A DNA stretch of 43,907 bases, taken from an uncultured Oscillospiraceae bacterium (GTDB lineage: Bacteria; Bacillota_A; Clostridia; Oscillospirales; Oscillospiraceae). Below the pieces are notes generated by a model. That model was not told where the DNA came from and did not search any database. It was given only the letters and a program-made list of their open reading frames with translations. This document shows positions 1 through 8,434 of this stretch, piece after piece. Each line of letters opens with the position of its first letter. Positions within the stretch are counted from its first letter, which is position 1. A program made the position numbers and the translations under genes. The stretch lies in the NCBI GenBank assembly GCA_910584605.1, contig CAJUAW010000007.1, positions 1 through 43,907 of the forward strand, given 5' to 3'.

Positions 1-56
1 GGGCGCGGTCATATGACGGCTCAGATGCTCTTCCCCAGTGAGGCTGATCTCAAATT

Positions 57-90
57 TATACCAGAAAAACTTGCGTTTTTCTGGTATAAT
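57..90. promoter_or_regulatory. perfect 14-bp palindrome overlapping a -10 box upstream of mazF
   Basis: A perfect inverted repeat pairs 57-70 with 75-88 around a TTGC loop. Its right arm runs into TATAAT at 85-90, a consensus -10 in the right orientation for the toxin gene that follows. I see no good -35 at 16-18 bp spacing. It could be an operator controlling the promoter, or an RNA hairpin ending the upstream transcript. Its core, GAAAAAC-loop-GTTTTTC, recurs twice more in the window. Positions 1-56 hold no gene I recognise. Confidence 0.5.
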
Positions 91-177
91 GCCCGCCGCC
101 CCGTGGGAGAATCATAGTACAGCGTTACATACGGCTGTTTTGGCTGTAACGCGGTGCTATCTTCCAGCGGAGTGTGA

Positions 178-549
178 GTGTACTTGGATAACAGCGTAAA
201 ACGAGGCGACATCTTCTACGCCGATTTAAGCCCCGTGGTGGGCAGCGAGCAGGGCGGCGTGCGCCCAGTGCTCATCGTGCAGAACGACACCGGCAACCGG
301 CACAGCCCCACGGTCATCGCCGCGGCCATCACGTCTCAGACGGGGAAGGCCCGGCTGCCCACCCATATCTCGGTGGCGCCCCTGAGCTGCGGCCTGCCCA
401 AGGAGTCGGTGATCCTGCTGGAGCAGGTGCGCACCCTGGATAAGCGCCGCCTGCGGGAGAAGATGGGCCGTCTGGACGACGGCGTGATGCGCCAGGTGGA
501 CAACGCCATCGCCGTGAGCTTTGGACTCCACCCGGAGACGATGGTGTAA
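178..549 (+). CDS. mazF: MazF/PemK-family endoribonuclease toxin (NdoA-like)
   Basis: This 123-residue protein matches the MazF/NdoA family over its whole length. The N-terminal RGDIFYADLSPVVGSEQGG segment forms the first strand and loop. It is followed by RPVLIVQND and SPTVIAAAIT, which carry the conserved Arg and Ser/Thr of the ribonuclease site, and by the C-terminal LLEQVRTLDKRRL motif. Family members cleave single-stranded mRNA at short sequence motifs. The start is GTG at 178 with a weak AGCGGAG upstream. In Bacillus the cognate antitoxin gene lies just upstream, but no antitoxin ORF fits in the 177 bases before this gene, so it is either outside the window or absent. A GC-rich hairpin follows the stop. 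Confidence 0.9.
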   Translation: MYLDNSVKRGDIFYADLSPVVGSEQGGVRPVLIVQNDTGNRHSPTVIAAAITSQTGKARLPTHISVAPLSCGLPKESVILLEQVRTLDKRRLREKMGRLDDGVMRQVDNAIAVSFGLHPETMV

Positions 550-553
550 CGGC

Positions 554-576
554 AGGTCCCGCCCCCGGCGGGACCT
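554..576. terminator. GC-rich hairpin between mazF and the secreted-protein gene
   Basis: A 10-bp perfect stem (554-563 with 567-576) with a CCC loop lies 4 bases after the mazF stop. No T tract follows, so it may be a weak terminator, a processing site or a 3'-end stabiliser rather than an intrinsic terminator. Confidence 0.4.
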
Positions 577-599
577 ACATATCAAGAAGGAGCGTACCT

Positions 600-1136
600 A
601 TGAGAAGATTGGACAAGCGTTGGACCATCCGTCTGGGGGCGCTGGCCCTGTCGGCGGCCCTGCTGGGGACGGCTGCGGCCCTGGCCGCGGGAGGTCAGAC
701 CGATCCCCTTGTCACCCTGAGCTATTTGAACGAGACCGTCCTCCCCCAGATCGTCAAGCAGGCGGAGGAGAAGACCGCCGCTAAGCAGAAGGAGCTGGAG
801 CAGGCCCTGGCCCTTCAGATCAGCCAGTACCTGGCCCAGGCGGGCCAGGGGACGGGGACCGGTCCGGCCAGCTCGGGTTCCTACACGCTGGTATCCATGA
901 GCAGCGGACAGGTGATGTCGCTGGGGGTGGGCTGCGAGCTGCTGCCCCGCATCGGCACCGTGACCGTAAAGGCCAACACCGCCCCGGCGCTCATCGATCT
1001 GTCCACCGGCGGGACGGTGAACTCGGGCACGGCCCTCACCGCCAACCACCTGTACATGGCCACCATCGCGGACCGCACCCTTACTGCCTCGGGCGACGTG
1101 AAGCTGCTGGTTCGGGGAAGCTATTCCATTGCATGA
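600..1136 (+). CDS. small secreted protein of unknown function
   Basis: The 178-residue product starts with a typical signal peptide: MRRLDKR, a hydrophobic stretch at about residues 10-28 and an Ala-Gly cleavage region. A charged, probably helical segment follows (about residues 45-75, rich in Glu, Lys and Gln). A Gly/Ser linker then leads to a C-terminal domain of about 85 residues rich in small residues and beta-branched strands. The ATG at 600 sits 7-8 bases after AAGAAGGAG. I do not recognise a named domain. The protein is likely exported and could be cell-wall or spore-envelope associated, but nothing in the sequence proves a role. A strong terminator follows the stop. Confidence 0.7.
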   Translation: MRRLDKRWTIRLGALALSAALLGTAAALAAGGQTDPLVTLSYLNETVLPQIVKQAEEKTAAKQKELEQALALQISQYLAQAGQGTGTGPASSGSYTLVSMSSGQVMSLGVGCELLPRIGTVTVKANTAPALIDLSTGGTVNSGTALTANHLYMATIADRTLTASGDVKLLVRGSYSIA

Positions 1137-1141
1137 TTTGT

Positions 1142-1179
1142 ACAAAACCGCCCGCTGAATTCAGCGGGCGGTTTTGTTT
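1142..1179 (+). terminator. intrinsic terminator after the secreted-protein gene
   Basis: An 18-bp perfect palindrome (1142-1159 with 1160-1177) begins 5 bases after the stop at 1136. Its right arm ends GGTTTTGTTTG, giving a T-rich tail. The tail overlaps the -35 box of the asnA promoter. Confidence 0.85.
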
Positions 1180-1206
1180 GCAATTCAGCGCGTTAGCGAG
1201 TATAAT
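1178..1206 (+). promoter_or_regulatory. sigma-A type promoter of asnA
   Basis: TTGCAA at 1178-1183, a 17-bp spacer and TATAAT at 1201-1206. The -35 box is built into the T-rich end of the preceding terminator. An AGAAGGAG ribosome site at 1223-1230 follows. Confidence 0.85.
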
Positions 1207-1239
1207 GAGACAATCCAAGGATAGAAGGAGTTTTTTGCC

Positions 1240-2253
1240 ATGAAAGATCTGCGACTGCCCCAGGGGTACAAGCCCCTGCTGTCCATCTATGAGACCCAGC
1301 GGGCCATCGACCTGGGCAACCGGCTCTTTGCCGACAAGCTGGCGGGAGCCCTGCGGCTGCACCGGGTGTCCGCCCCCCTGTTCGTCCCGGTGTCCTCCGG
1401 CCTGAACGACGACCTGAACGGCGTGGAGCGGGCGGTGACCTTTGACGTCAACGGCGTGGAGGGGGACGCCGCCGTGGTCCACTCCCTGGCCAAGTGGAAG
1501 CGGTACGCCCTGAAGCGGTACCAGTTCCACCCCGGCGAGGGGCTGTACACCAACATGAACGCCATCCGCCGGGACGAGGAGCTGGACTCCCTCCACTCCG
1601 CCTACGTGGACCAGTGGGACTGGGAAAAGATTATCACCCGGGAGGAGCGGAATGTCGAGTATCTGAAGCAGACAGTGTGCGCCATCGTCAGCGCCCTGTT
1701 TGAGACCCAGTCCTTTCTGCGCACCGTCTTCCCCCAGCTGAACGTGCTGCCCCAGGTGTCTACCGACATCGCTTTTGTCACCGCCCAGGAGCTGGAGGAC
1801 CTGTTCCCCGAAAAGGCCCCCAAGGAGCGGGAGGACGCCTTTGTGAAGGACCACCCCACCACCTTCCTCATGGGCATCGGCGGAACGCTGAAGTCGGGCA
1901 GGCCCCACGACGGCCGTGCCCCCGACTACGACGACTGGGACCTGAACGGCGACCTGCTGGTGTGGGACAGCGTGGGCCAGCGGTCCTTTGAGGTGTCCTC
2001 CATGGGCATCCGGGTGGATGAGGAGAGCCTGGCCCGCCAGCTGAAGCTGGCCGGCTGCGAGGACCGCCGGGAGCTGCCCTTCCACAACATGCTGCTGAAG
2101 GGGGAGTTGCCCCTGACCATGGGCGGCGGCATTGGCCAGAGCCGGGTGTCCATGCTGCTGCTGGGCAAGGCCCACATCGGCGAGGTCCAGTCCTCCCTGT
2201 GGGACGAGGCCAACCTCCAGGCCGCCAGGGCGGCGGGAATCACGCTGCTGTAA
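1240..2253 (+). CDS. asnA: aspartate--ammonia ligase (asparagine synthetase A)
   Basis: The enzyme makes asparagine from aspartate, ammonia and ATP in the cytoplasm. The 337-residue length is normal for AsnA. Diagnostic stretches are TQRAIDLGNRLF near the N terminus, RVSAPLFV, GLNDDLNGVERAVTFDV, and the class II aminoacyl-tRNA-synthetase-like motif 3, GGGIGQSRVSMLLLGKAHIGE, near the C terminus. The ATG at 1240 is set by AGAAGGAG about 10 bases upstream. The gene has its own consensus promoter, and its TAA overlaps the ATG of the next gene (TAATG), so it probably shares a transcript with the metH reactivation gene and metH. Confidence 0.97.
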   Translation: MKDLRLPQGYKPLLSIYETQRAIDLGNRLFADKLAGALRLHRVSAPLFVPVSSGLNDDLNGVERAVTFDVNGVEGDAAVVHSLAKWKRYALKRYQFHPGEGLYTNMNAIRRDEELDSLHSAYVDQWDWEKIITREERNVEYLKQTVCAIVSALFETQSFLRTVFPQLNVLPQVSTDIAFVTAQELEDLFPEKAPKEREDAFVKDHPTTFLMGIGGTLKSGRPHDGRAPDYDDWDLNGDLLVWDSVGQRSFEVSSMGIRVDEESLARQLKLAGCEDRRELPFHNMLLKGELPLTMGGGIGQSRVSMLLLGKAHIGEVQSSLWDEANLQAARAAGITLL

Positions 2254-2930
2254 TGGCCATCACCGTAACCCGGCTGAATCCCGATGAGGTTCTGCGCTAC
2301 ATGGGCTGTCCGCCGGAGAAGGCGGACGGCCTCCTGCGGGGGCAGGTGGAGCGGTGCGCCCAGGAGCTGCTGGAGGTCATCCGCCCCCGGTGGAGCTGGC
2401 GGGCGGCGGACCTTGCCTTGGAGGAGGCTGGCGTCCGCCTGGAGGGCGGTCTGCTCCTGCCGGGGCGGGACCTGAAGGCCCACCTGTCCGGCTGCAGCCG
2501 GGGGGCGGTCTTCTGCGCCACCCTGGGGGCAGAGGCGGACGCTCTTATCCGCCGGACGGAGCGGCTGGACATGGCCAAGGCCCTCACCCTGGACTGCTGC
2601 GCCTCCGCCGCCGTGGAGGAGGTCTGCGACCAGATCGAGCGGGAGCTCCAGGGACACTTCCCCGGCTGCTCCTTCCCCTTCCGGTACAGCCCCGGCTACG
2701 GGGACCTGCCCCTGGAGGTCCAGGGGCCGCTGCTGGACCTGCTGGACGCCCCCCGCCGGGTGGGGCTGTGCGCCACGGACAGCCACCTGCTTACCCCCCG
2801 GAAGTCGGTCACCGCCATCCTGGGGATCGCAGACGGACCAATCGAACAAACGAAGCGCAGCTGTCTGGGCTGTCCGGCTCAGAGCGGCTGTCAATACCGA
2901 AAGGCGGGCGGACACTGTGGAATTTCGTGA
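2253..2930 (+). CDS. stand-alone B12-dependent methionine synthase reactivation protein
   Basis: The 225-residue protein resembles the C-terminal activation domain of MetH, which binds S-adenosylmethionine and remethylates cobalamin that has been oxidised. The clearest match is RYSPGYGDLPLEVQ followed by LTPRKSVTAILGIADG, the SAM-binding signature of the family. The ATG at 2253 overlaps the asnA stop by one base. The end of this gene overlaps the metH start by 14 bases, so the two proteins are translated together. Downstream MetH lacks this domain, so the pair reconstitutes a full enzyme. The last 25 residues carry four cysteines (CLGC, then two more), a tail absent from the classical MetH domain that may bind metal; that part is inference. 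Confidence 0.9.
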   Translation: MAITVTRLNPDEVLRYMGCPPEKADGLLRGQVERCAQELLEVIRPRWSWRAADLALEEAGVRLEGGLLLPGRDLKAHLSGCSRGAVFCATLGAEADALIRRTERLDMAKALTLDCCASAAVEEVCDQIERELQGHFPGCSFPFRYSPGYGDLPLEVQGPLLDLLDAPRRVGLCATDSHLLTPRKSVTAILGIADGPIEQTKRSCLGCPAQSGCQYRKAGGHCGIS

Positions 2931-5307
2931 ACTGTTAAACACCCCCGGCCCCATCCTTCTGGACGGCGGCATGGGCACCATGCTCCAGGCCAGGGGCCTC
3001 AAGCTGGGGGAACACCCCGAGCTGGCCGCCCTGGAGCACTCCGACTGGCTGCTGGACATCCACCGGGCCTACGTGGACGCCGGGACGCAGATCCTCTGTG
3101 CCAACACCTTCGGGGCCAACCGGGAGAAGCTGCTCCGCACGGGGAGGACGGTGGAGGAGGTGATCCCGGCCTCCATCGCCATCGCCAGGGAGGCGGCGCA
3201 GGGAAAGGCCCTGGTGGCCCTGGACCTGGGTCCCATCGGCCAGCTGCTGGAACCCACCGGAACCCTGGAGTTTGAGACAGCGGTGGACATCTTCGCCCAG
3301 CAGGTACGGGCGGCGGTATCCGCCGGGGCGGACCTGGTGATGATCGAGACCATGACCGACCTTCAGGAGTGCCGGGCCGCCCTGCTGGCGGTGAAGGAGA
3401 ACAGCAGCCTGCCGGTGATCGTCTCCCTCACCTACGAGGAGCGGGGACGAACCTTCCTGGGCCACGCCCCCGCCTGCGCCGCCCTCACCCTGGAGGGGAT
3501 GGGAGCGGACGCCATCGGCATCAACTGCTCCCTGGGTCCCCGGGAGATGCCCGCCCTGGTGGAGGAGCTGACCCGGTGGACCACCCTGCCCATTTCGATC
3601 AAGCCCAACGCCGGCCTGCCCGATCCCGGCGGGGCGGGCTACGACATCACGGCGGACCAGTTTGCCGCCGCCATGGCCGGCCTGACGGAGCTGGGCGTCA
3701 AATTCTACGGCGGCTGCTGCGGCACCACCCCGGAGTACATCGCCAAGCTGAAGGCGGCCCTGGCCGGGCGAACCATCCGGGACATTCCCAGAAACATCCC
3801 CGCCGCCGTGTGCAGTCCGGTGCAGGCGGTGGTCATCGACCGGGTGCGGGTCATTGGCGAGCGCATCAATCCCACCGGCAAAAAGCGGATGAAGGAGGCC
3901 CTCCTCCGGGAGGACATCGATTACATGCTGGGCCAGGCCCTGGAGCAGACCCAGGCCGGGGCGGATATTCTGGATGTGAACGTGGGCCTGCCCGAGATCG
4001 ACGAGGCGGCCATGATGGTGAAGGTGGTCAAGGCTCTCCAGGGGGTGACCGACGCCCCCCTCCAGCTGGATTCCACCCGTCCCGAGGTGCTGGAGAGGGC
4101 CCTGCGGGTGTACTGCGGGAAAGCCATCATCAACTCGGTGAACGGGGACGAGGAGGTGCTGGAGGCCATCCTCCCCCTGGCGAAGAAGTACGGCGCGGCG
4201 GTGGTGGGGCTGACTCTGGACAAGAAGGGTATCCCCAAAACCGCCCTGGACCGGCTGGATATCGCCCGGAAGATCATGAACCGGGCCATGAACTACGGCA
4301 TCCGGAAGGAGGATGTCTACATCGACTGCCTCACCCTCACCGTGTCGGCGGAGCAGGCGGCGGCCTCCCAGACCCTGGAGGCCCTGAGCCGGGTGAAGAA
4401 GGAGCTGGGGCTGAAGACGGTGCTGGGGGTGTCCAACATCTCCTTCGGCCTGCCCGCCCGGCCCCTGGTGAACCAGAATTTCCTCATGATGGCCATGACC
4501 CGCGGGTTGGACCTGCCCATCCTCAACCCCAATCTGGCGGCCATGATGGCGGCCGTCCGGTGCTACCACCTGCTGATGAACATCGACACCGACGCCCGGG
4601 ACTACATCGCCGCCTACGGCAGCGCCACCGTGTCCACCACCGTCACCGCCGGGGCGGCCCAGGCCGCCGCCCCGTCCGGCGGGGAGCGGACGCTGGAGCA
4701 GATCGTGCTCGCCGGGCTGAAGGGGGAGGCGGGTCCCGCCGCCCGGAAGCTGCTGGAGACCGCCGCGCCCATGGAGGTGGTGGATGGCGTGCTCATCCCC
4801 GCCCTGGACCAGGTGGGGGCGGACTTTGAGGCGGGGAAGGTCTTCCTGCCCCAGCTGATCCAGGCGGCGGGGGCGGCCCAGGCCGCCTTCGAGGTCATCC
4901 GGGAGCACCTGTCCGCCCGGCCCGGCCGGGAGGAGGAGCCCAAGGGGACCATCGTCCTGGCCACTGTCAAGGGGGACATCCACGACATCGGAAAGAACAT
5001 CGTCAAGGTGCTGCTGGAGAACTACGGCTACCCCGTGGTGGACCTGGGCCGGGATGTGGAGCCCTCCGCCGTGGTGGAGGCCGCAAAGAAGCACAGCGCC
5101 CCTCTGGTGGGCCTGTCCGCCCTGATGACCACCACCCTGGGCAGTATGGAGGAGACCATCCGCCTCCTCCGGGCGGAGGGGACGCCCTGCAAGGTGGTGG
5201 TGGGGGGCGCGGTGCTCACCCCGGACTACGCCAAACGGATCGGAGCTGACTTCTACGCCAAGGACGCCAAGGAGAGCGTGGACGTGGCCCGTCAGGTCAT
5301 CGGATAA
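2917..5307 (+). CDS. metH: cobalamin-dependent methionine synthase lacking the reactivation domain
   Basis: This 796-residue enzyme transfers the methyl group of methyltetrahydrofolate to homocysteine through cobalamin. Domains in order are: homocysteine-binding barrel (residues 1 to about 285) with zinc ligands C204, C267 and C268 in GINCS and GGCCGT; pterin-binding barrel (about 310-570) beginning VIGERINPTGKK; B12 cap (about 590-665); and Rossmann B12 domain (about 670-796) with the lower-axial H689 in GDIHDIGKN. It ends there, where full-length MetH of about 1,200 residues continues into the activation domain. That function is supplied by the upstream gene. The GTG at 2917 follows AAAGGCGGG and overlaps the upstream gene. 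A terminator follows. Confidence 0.96.
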   Translation: MEFRELLNTPGPILLDGGMGTMLQARGLKLGEHPELAALEHSDWLLDIHRAYVDAGTQILCANTFGANREKLLRTGRTVEEVIPASIAIAREAAQGKALVALDLGPIGQLLEPTGTLEFETAVDIFAQQVRAAVSAGADLVMIETMTDLQECRAALLAVKENSSLPVIVSLTYEERGRTFLGHAPACAALTLEGMGADAIGINCSLGPREMPALVEELTRWTTLPISIKPNAGLPDPGGAGYDITADQFAAAMAGLTELGVKFYGGCCGTTPEYIAKLKAALAGRTIRDIPRNIPAAVCSPVQAVVIDRVRVIGERINPTGKKRMKEALLREDIDYMLGQALEQTQAGADILDVNVGLPEIDEAAMMVKVVKALQGVTDAPLQLDSTRPEVLERALRVYCGKAIINSVNGDEEVLEAILPLAKKYGAAVVGLTLDKKGIPKTALDRLDIARKIMNRAMNYGIRKEDVYIDCLTLTVSAEQAAASQTLEALSRVKKELGLKTVLGVSNISFGLPARPLVNQNFLMMAMTRGLDLPILNPNLAAMMAAVRCYHLLMNIDTDARDYIAAYGSATVSTTVTAGAAQAAAPSGGERTLEQIVLAGLKGEAGPAARKLLETAAPMEVVDGVLIPALDQVGADFEAGKVFLPQLIQAAGAAQAAFEVIREHLSARPGREEEPKGTIVLATVKGDIHDIGKNIVKVLLENYGYPVVDLGRDVEPSAVVEAAKKHSAPLVGLSALMTTTLGSMEETIRLLRAEGTPCKVVVGGAVLTPDYAKRIGADFYAKDAKESVDVARQVIG

Positions 5308-5317
5308 AGGAATATGG

Positions 5318-5347
5318 AAGGGGGCGGCCTCAGCCGCCCCCTTAATT
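5318..5347 (+). terminator. intrinsic terminator after metH
   Basis: An 11-bp perfect GC-rich stem (5318-5328 with 5333-5343) with a CTCA loop, followed by a short TTAATT tail, 10 bases after the metH stop. Confidence 0.75.
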
Positions 5348-5348
5348 C

Positions 5349-5377
5349 TTGCGCTTTTTCTGCCGATATGGTACAAT
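5349..5377 (+). promoter_or_regulatory. promoter of the GH25 lysozyme gene
   Basis: TTGCGC at 5349-5354, a 17-bp spacer and TACAAT at 5372-5377, directly after the metH terminator. Confidence 0.75.
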
Positions 5378-5412
5378 GAGGAAAATCGTCGAAGCGAGGG
5401 AGGAGAAGTGCC

Positions 5413-6399
5413 GTGAACTCATATCCGCCTGATCTGCTGCCGGAGCAGGACCAAGAGACTGAACCGCTTCCCGCAGCCGTACCGCCCAGGCACCGGAGCC
5501 AGCAGACGCCGCCGTCCCGGAGGTCCTCCTCCGGCGGAGGGGGCTGGATGGGCAAGCTGACCCTGGTGGTGGCTCTGCTGGCCCTGCTGGTGTCCTGCGT
5601 GACCCTGTTTTTGATCCTGCGCCCAGAGGAGCAGGAGGAGGAGCCGCCCCCCGACATCTCGGAGGAGGAGCCGGTCACCTTCCGGTTTGGGGACCAACAG
5701 CTGACCCCTCTGGAGGGCATGCCCCTGAACCCCTATGACCGGGAGGGATTCACCGTGGACAGCCGGGGCCGGGTGTCCTATGAGCGGGACGGAAAAGCGG
5801 CCAAAACCGGCGTGGATGTGTCCACCTATCAGAATGAGATCGACTGGCCCGCCGTTGCGGCGGACGGCATCGACTTTGCCATCCTCCGCCTGGGCTACCG
5901 GGGGTATACCGAGGGCGGGCTGTTTATGGACCAGACCTTCCAGGCCAACCTGGACGGCGCGCTGGACGCCGGGCTGGAGGTGGGCGTTTACTTCTTCTCC
6001 CAGGCCATCACCCCCGAGGAGGCGGAGGCGGAGGCCGCCTACGTCCTCAACGCGGTGGAGGGGTATGAGATCGCCTACCCCATCGCCTTCGACTGGGAGC
6101 CCATCACCTCGGGCAGCGGGGCCCGCACCGAGAGCCTGGACAACCGCACCCTCACCCAGTGTGCGGCGGCCTTCTGCGCCAAGGTCCGGGAGGCGGGCTA
6201 TACGCCGGCAGTCTATTTCAACCAGAGTCTGGGCTATCTGCGCTACGACCTGCGGGAGCTGACCGGGTATACCCTGTGGCTGGCGGAGTACGACACCAAA
6301 CCGGATTTCTACTACCACTTTGACCTGTGGCAGTACACCCACACCGGTCAGGTGGCCGGCATCCAGGGGGACGTGGACCTGGACCTGGATCTGCGCTGA
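5413..6399 (+). CDS. membrane-anchored GH25 family lysozyme (N-acetylmuramidase)
   Basis: The 328-residue protein has a Pro/Gln-rich N terminus, one membrane segment at about residues 48-70, an acidic linker, and a GH25 catalytic domain from about 131 to the end. Signature pieces are GVDVSTYQNEIDW (with D135), ILRLGYRG, and IAFDWEP with D227 and E229, the catalytic acid region of the family. The domain ends with the DLWQYT motif. GH25 enzymes cleave the MurNAc-GlcNAc bond of peptidoglycan. The topology puts the enzyme outside the membrane. The GTG at 5413 follows a GAGGAGAAG site, and the gene is monocistronic between a promoter and a terminator. Confidence 0.9.
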   Translation: MNSYPPDLLPEQDQETEPLPAAVPPRHRSQQTPPSRRSSSGGGGWMGKLTLVVALLALLVSCVTLFLILRPEEQEEEPPPDISEEEPVTFRFGDQQLTPLEGMPLNPYDREGFTVDSRGRVSYERDGKAAKTGVDVSTYQNEIDWPAVAADGIDFAILRLGYRGYTEGGLFMDQTFQANLDGALDAGLEVGVYFFSQAITPEEAEAEAAYVLNAVEGYEIAYPIAFDWEPITSGSGARTESLDNRTLTQCAAAFCAKVREAGYTPAVYFNQSLGYLRYDLRELTGYTLWLAEYDTKPDFYYHFDLWQYTHTGQVAGIQGDVDLDLDLR

Positions 6400-6403
6400 A
6401 TAC

Positions 6404-6437
6404 AGCGGGCCCCCCAACAGGGCGGGTCCGCTTTTTT
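6404..6437 (+). terminator. intrinsic terminator after the lysozyme gene
   Basis: A 9-bp stem (6404-6412 with 6424-6432, one G-T pair) followed by a six-T run, 5 bases after the stop. Confidence 0.8.
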
Positions 6438-6513
6438 GGAAAGAAGGCGGGGACCATGGAGGATCTGTCCCAGCGGGATTTTACCAGGACCGCCATTGCC
6501 GTGGTCCCGGCGG

Positions 6514-7386
6514 TCAGAAGGTGAGGATCTCCTCCCAGATGTCCTGGGCGGTCTTATCCACCAGCTCGAAGTCCACATGGGGGTTGTAGACAGCCTCCAG
6601 GTCGTCGTGCATGGCCTTGGCCAGCGCCAGGGAGGAGACCGCCTCCTCCACCAGGGCGGCGGACACCTTTTTGGCGAAACGCAGCCGGGGCCGGTTGTGC
6701 CGCAGGACCTCGCTGTCTGCGGCGGCGTCCAGGCGGATGCGGCGGTAGGGAGCGCTGGGGAAGGGCAGCGAGGAGGGAGTGGTGAGAAAAGCCAGTCCCA
6801 GCTGGGGCACCAGAAGGTGGGCCAGCCGGTCGGGAGCCATGGGGTCCGGACAGGCCACCGCGTCATAGCCGTTGGCGGTCACCCCGGCCAGCAGATGGAT
6901 GAGCAGCTCGTGAGCCAGGCCGCAGGTGTCGGTCAGAGCATAGATCCGTTGGCACTGGGCCAGGGCGGTGTCATACAGGCACACCGGTCCCTGGTGGGTG
7001 ACCGCCCCCAGGAAGCGCAGGGTGACCCGGCCGGGCCGCTCCGCCTTCCGGCGGGGGACCTCCCGGATCAGGATGCCGTGGGCCCGCTTGGCCAGCTTCT
7101 GGGCCAGAGGTTCGGTGAGCAGGGCGGAACGCTGATCCTCCATGATCTCTGCCGCCGCCCCCAAGCAGCGGTAGGCCCGCTGGTAGCAGCCCTTGTAGCC
7201 AGACATGCAGTCCATGATCTCCTGCCGCAGGGACCACAGGGCTTCCTTGTCGTAGCAGTCCCCCATGTTTACGTAGCGTTCCACCACGCCGGGGTATTTG
7301 GGCTCCACCACATGGGGCGTCGTGACCGGAGGACACGGGACAAGGGATTGGAACCGGCACAGCTGCTCAGTATGGCTCAAGATCAA
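6514..7386 (-). pseudogene. 3' half of a tandem P-loop protein gene, severed by the integrated element
   Basis: Only 7319 down to 6514 is homologous to the family. The reading frame upstream (7386 to 7320) is element DNA. The conserved part begins TPHVVEPKYPG and continues ERYVNMGDCYDKE, which in the two-domain P-loop proteins annotated PRK06851 (family recalled from memory) follows directly on the first ATPase domain. A second domain starts at RVTLRFLGAVTHQGPV but has lost a canonical Walker A motif (TDTCGLAHEL where GxxxxGKS would sit), so it is probably structural. The C terminus, with VYNPHVDFELVD, matches the family end. There is no ribosome site of its own in the chromosomal part, so it is probably silent unless the element excises. 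The 5' half is at 16912-16629. Confidence 0.85.
7295..7340. other. attL-like junction (left end of the element)
   Basis: Chromosomal P-loop coding sequence runs up to the heptamer TGGGGCG at 7313-7319. Element sequence follows, with the arm GGACAC at 7331-7336. The same heptamer marks the other junction at 16629-16635. Around the core the two junctions also share CCACC, C, GT and CC at matching positions, as expected when attB and attP halves are similar. The crossover dinucleotide cannot be fixed by eye. The symmetry centre of the element arms falls at the T-G step of the heptamer. Confidence 0.75.
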
Positions 7387-7432
7387 TCAGCTGTTTATTT
7401 GGGAATGATTTCATAGATTGGAGGAGGTTATT

Positions 7433-8434
7433 TTGGACTTGCTGGATCGGCCGGACTATCAGTTCTTGAAGGATCACCCCCGTCTGGGGAAAAACATCAT
7501 CGTTTTGACTTACGGGGGTAGCTATGCCTATGGGACCAATGTAGACAGTTCCGACATTGATATCCGGGGCTGTACTTTGAACAGTAAGGCGGACCTGTTA
7601 GGTATGGATCAATTTGAGCAGGTAGTGGATACAGAGACGGACACCACGGTGTACGCCTTCAACAAGCTGCTGACACTGCTCATTAGCTGCAGTCCCAACA
7701 TCATCGAGCTTTTGGGCTGCAAGCCGGAGCACTACTTTGTCCTCACCCCCATCGGGAAGCAGCTCATCGACCAACGCAAGATGTTTCTCTCCCGCCGGGC
7801 GGCCATCACCTTCGGCGGCTACGCCAACCAGCAGCTCCGGCGGCTGGAGAATGCTTTGGCCCACGACGCCTACCCCGCTGAGGCCAAGGAGCGGCACATC
7901 ATGGGCTCCTGTGAAAATACTGTCCTCACTTTTCCGGAGCGCTACCGCAGCTTTACCCCGGAGCAGATCAGGCTGTCCGTCGCCCAGGTGGACGGCGGGC
8001 CCCAGGTGGTGGCGGATATCCACATGGAGCAGGTGCCCCTGCGCACCCTCATCGGTATGGTCAGCGAGCTGGTGGAGATCACCCGGAACTACGACAAAAT
8101 CCACCGCCGGAACAAGAAAAAGGACGACGCCCACCTGAACAAGCACGCCATGCATCTGGTGCGGCTCTATCTCATGTGCCTGGATATTCTGGAGAAGGAG
8201 GAGATCGTCACCTACCGGGCGGCGGACCACGACCTGCTGATGGATATCCGGAACGGGCGTCACCAGAAAGAGGATCACACCTTCAACTCTGCCTTTTATG
8301 ACCTGCTCAATGACTTGAAAAAACGGCTGGACTACGCCAGAGAACACACATCCCTCCCGGAGACGCCCGACCTGGCCCGGATTGAGGCGTTTCAGATGGA
8401 GGTCAACGAGAAGGTGGTGCGGGGTGAAATTTGA
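7433..8434 (+). CDS. RlaP-type nucleotidyltransferase (DNA polymerase beta superfamily)
   Basis: The 333-residue protein opens with the pol-beta nucleotidyltransferase signature: GGS at 28-30, then D41 and D43 in SSDIDIRG, the metal-binding pair. The body (QVVDTETDTTVYAFNKLL, CSPNIIELLG) and the C-terminal half, with HLNKHAMHLVRLYLMCLDIL, match the family that Pfam calls RlaP, associated with RNA-repair loci. The substrate is not established. I chose TTG at 7433 because AGGAGG at 7422-7427 is spaced 5 bases from it. An in-frame TTG at 7418 lies upstream of that site. The end overlaps the CCA-adding gene by 11 bases, so the two enzymes are co-translated. It is the first gene inside the left boundary. 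Confidence 0.8.
   Translation: MDLLDRPDYQFLKDHPRLGKNIIVLTYGGSYAYGTNVDSSDIDIRGCTLNSKADLLGMDQFEQVVDTETDTTVYAFNKLLTLLISCSPNIIELLGCKPEHYFVLTPIGKQLIDQRKMFLSRRAAITFGGYANQQLRRLENALAHDAYPAEAKERHIMGSCENTVLTFPERYRSFTPEQIRLSVAQVDGGPQVVADIHMEQVPLRTLIGMVSELVEITRNYDKIHRRNKKKDDAHLNKHAMHLVRLYLMCLDILEKEEIVTYRAADHDLLMDIRNGRHQKEDHTFNSAFYDLLNDLKKRLDYAREHTSLPETPDLARIEAFQMEVNEKVVRGEI

Noticed and set aside
1..177. MazE-type antitoxin upstream of mazF
   Set aside because: No frame with a start, ribosome site and AbrB/RHH-like sequence fits; the region is mainly a palindrome and promoter.
2199..2252. Earlier start of the metH reactivation gene inside asnA
   Set aside because: It would overlap asnA by 54 bases without a ribosome site; the TAATG overlap at 2253 is the normal coupling.
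2935..5376. 813-codon open frame antisense to metH
   Set aside because: It is the mirror of a GC-rich coding sequence, with low-complexity Gly/His/Leu/Gln composition and no family motif, while metH fits perfectly on the other strand.
6436..7416. 326-codon plus-strand frame across the P-loop 3' half
   Set aside because: The minus strand carries a recognisable protein family; the plus frame is Gly/Gln/His-rich with no match.
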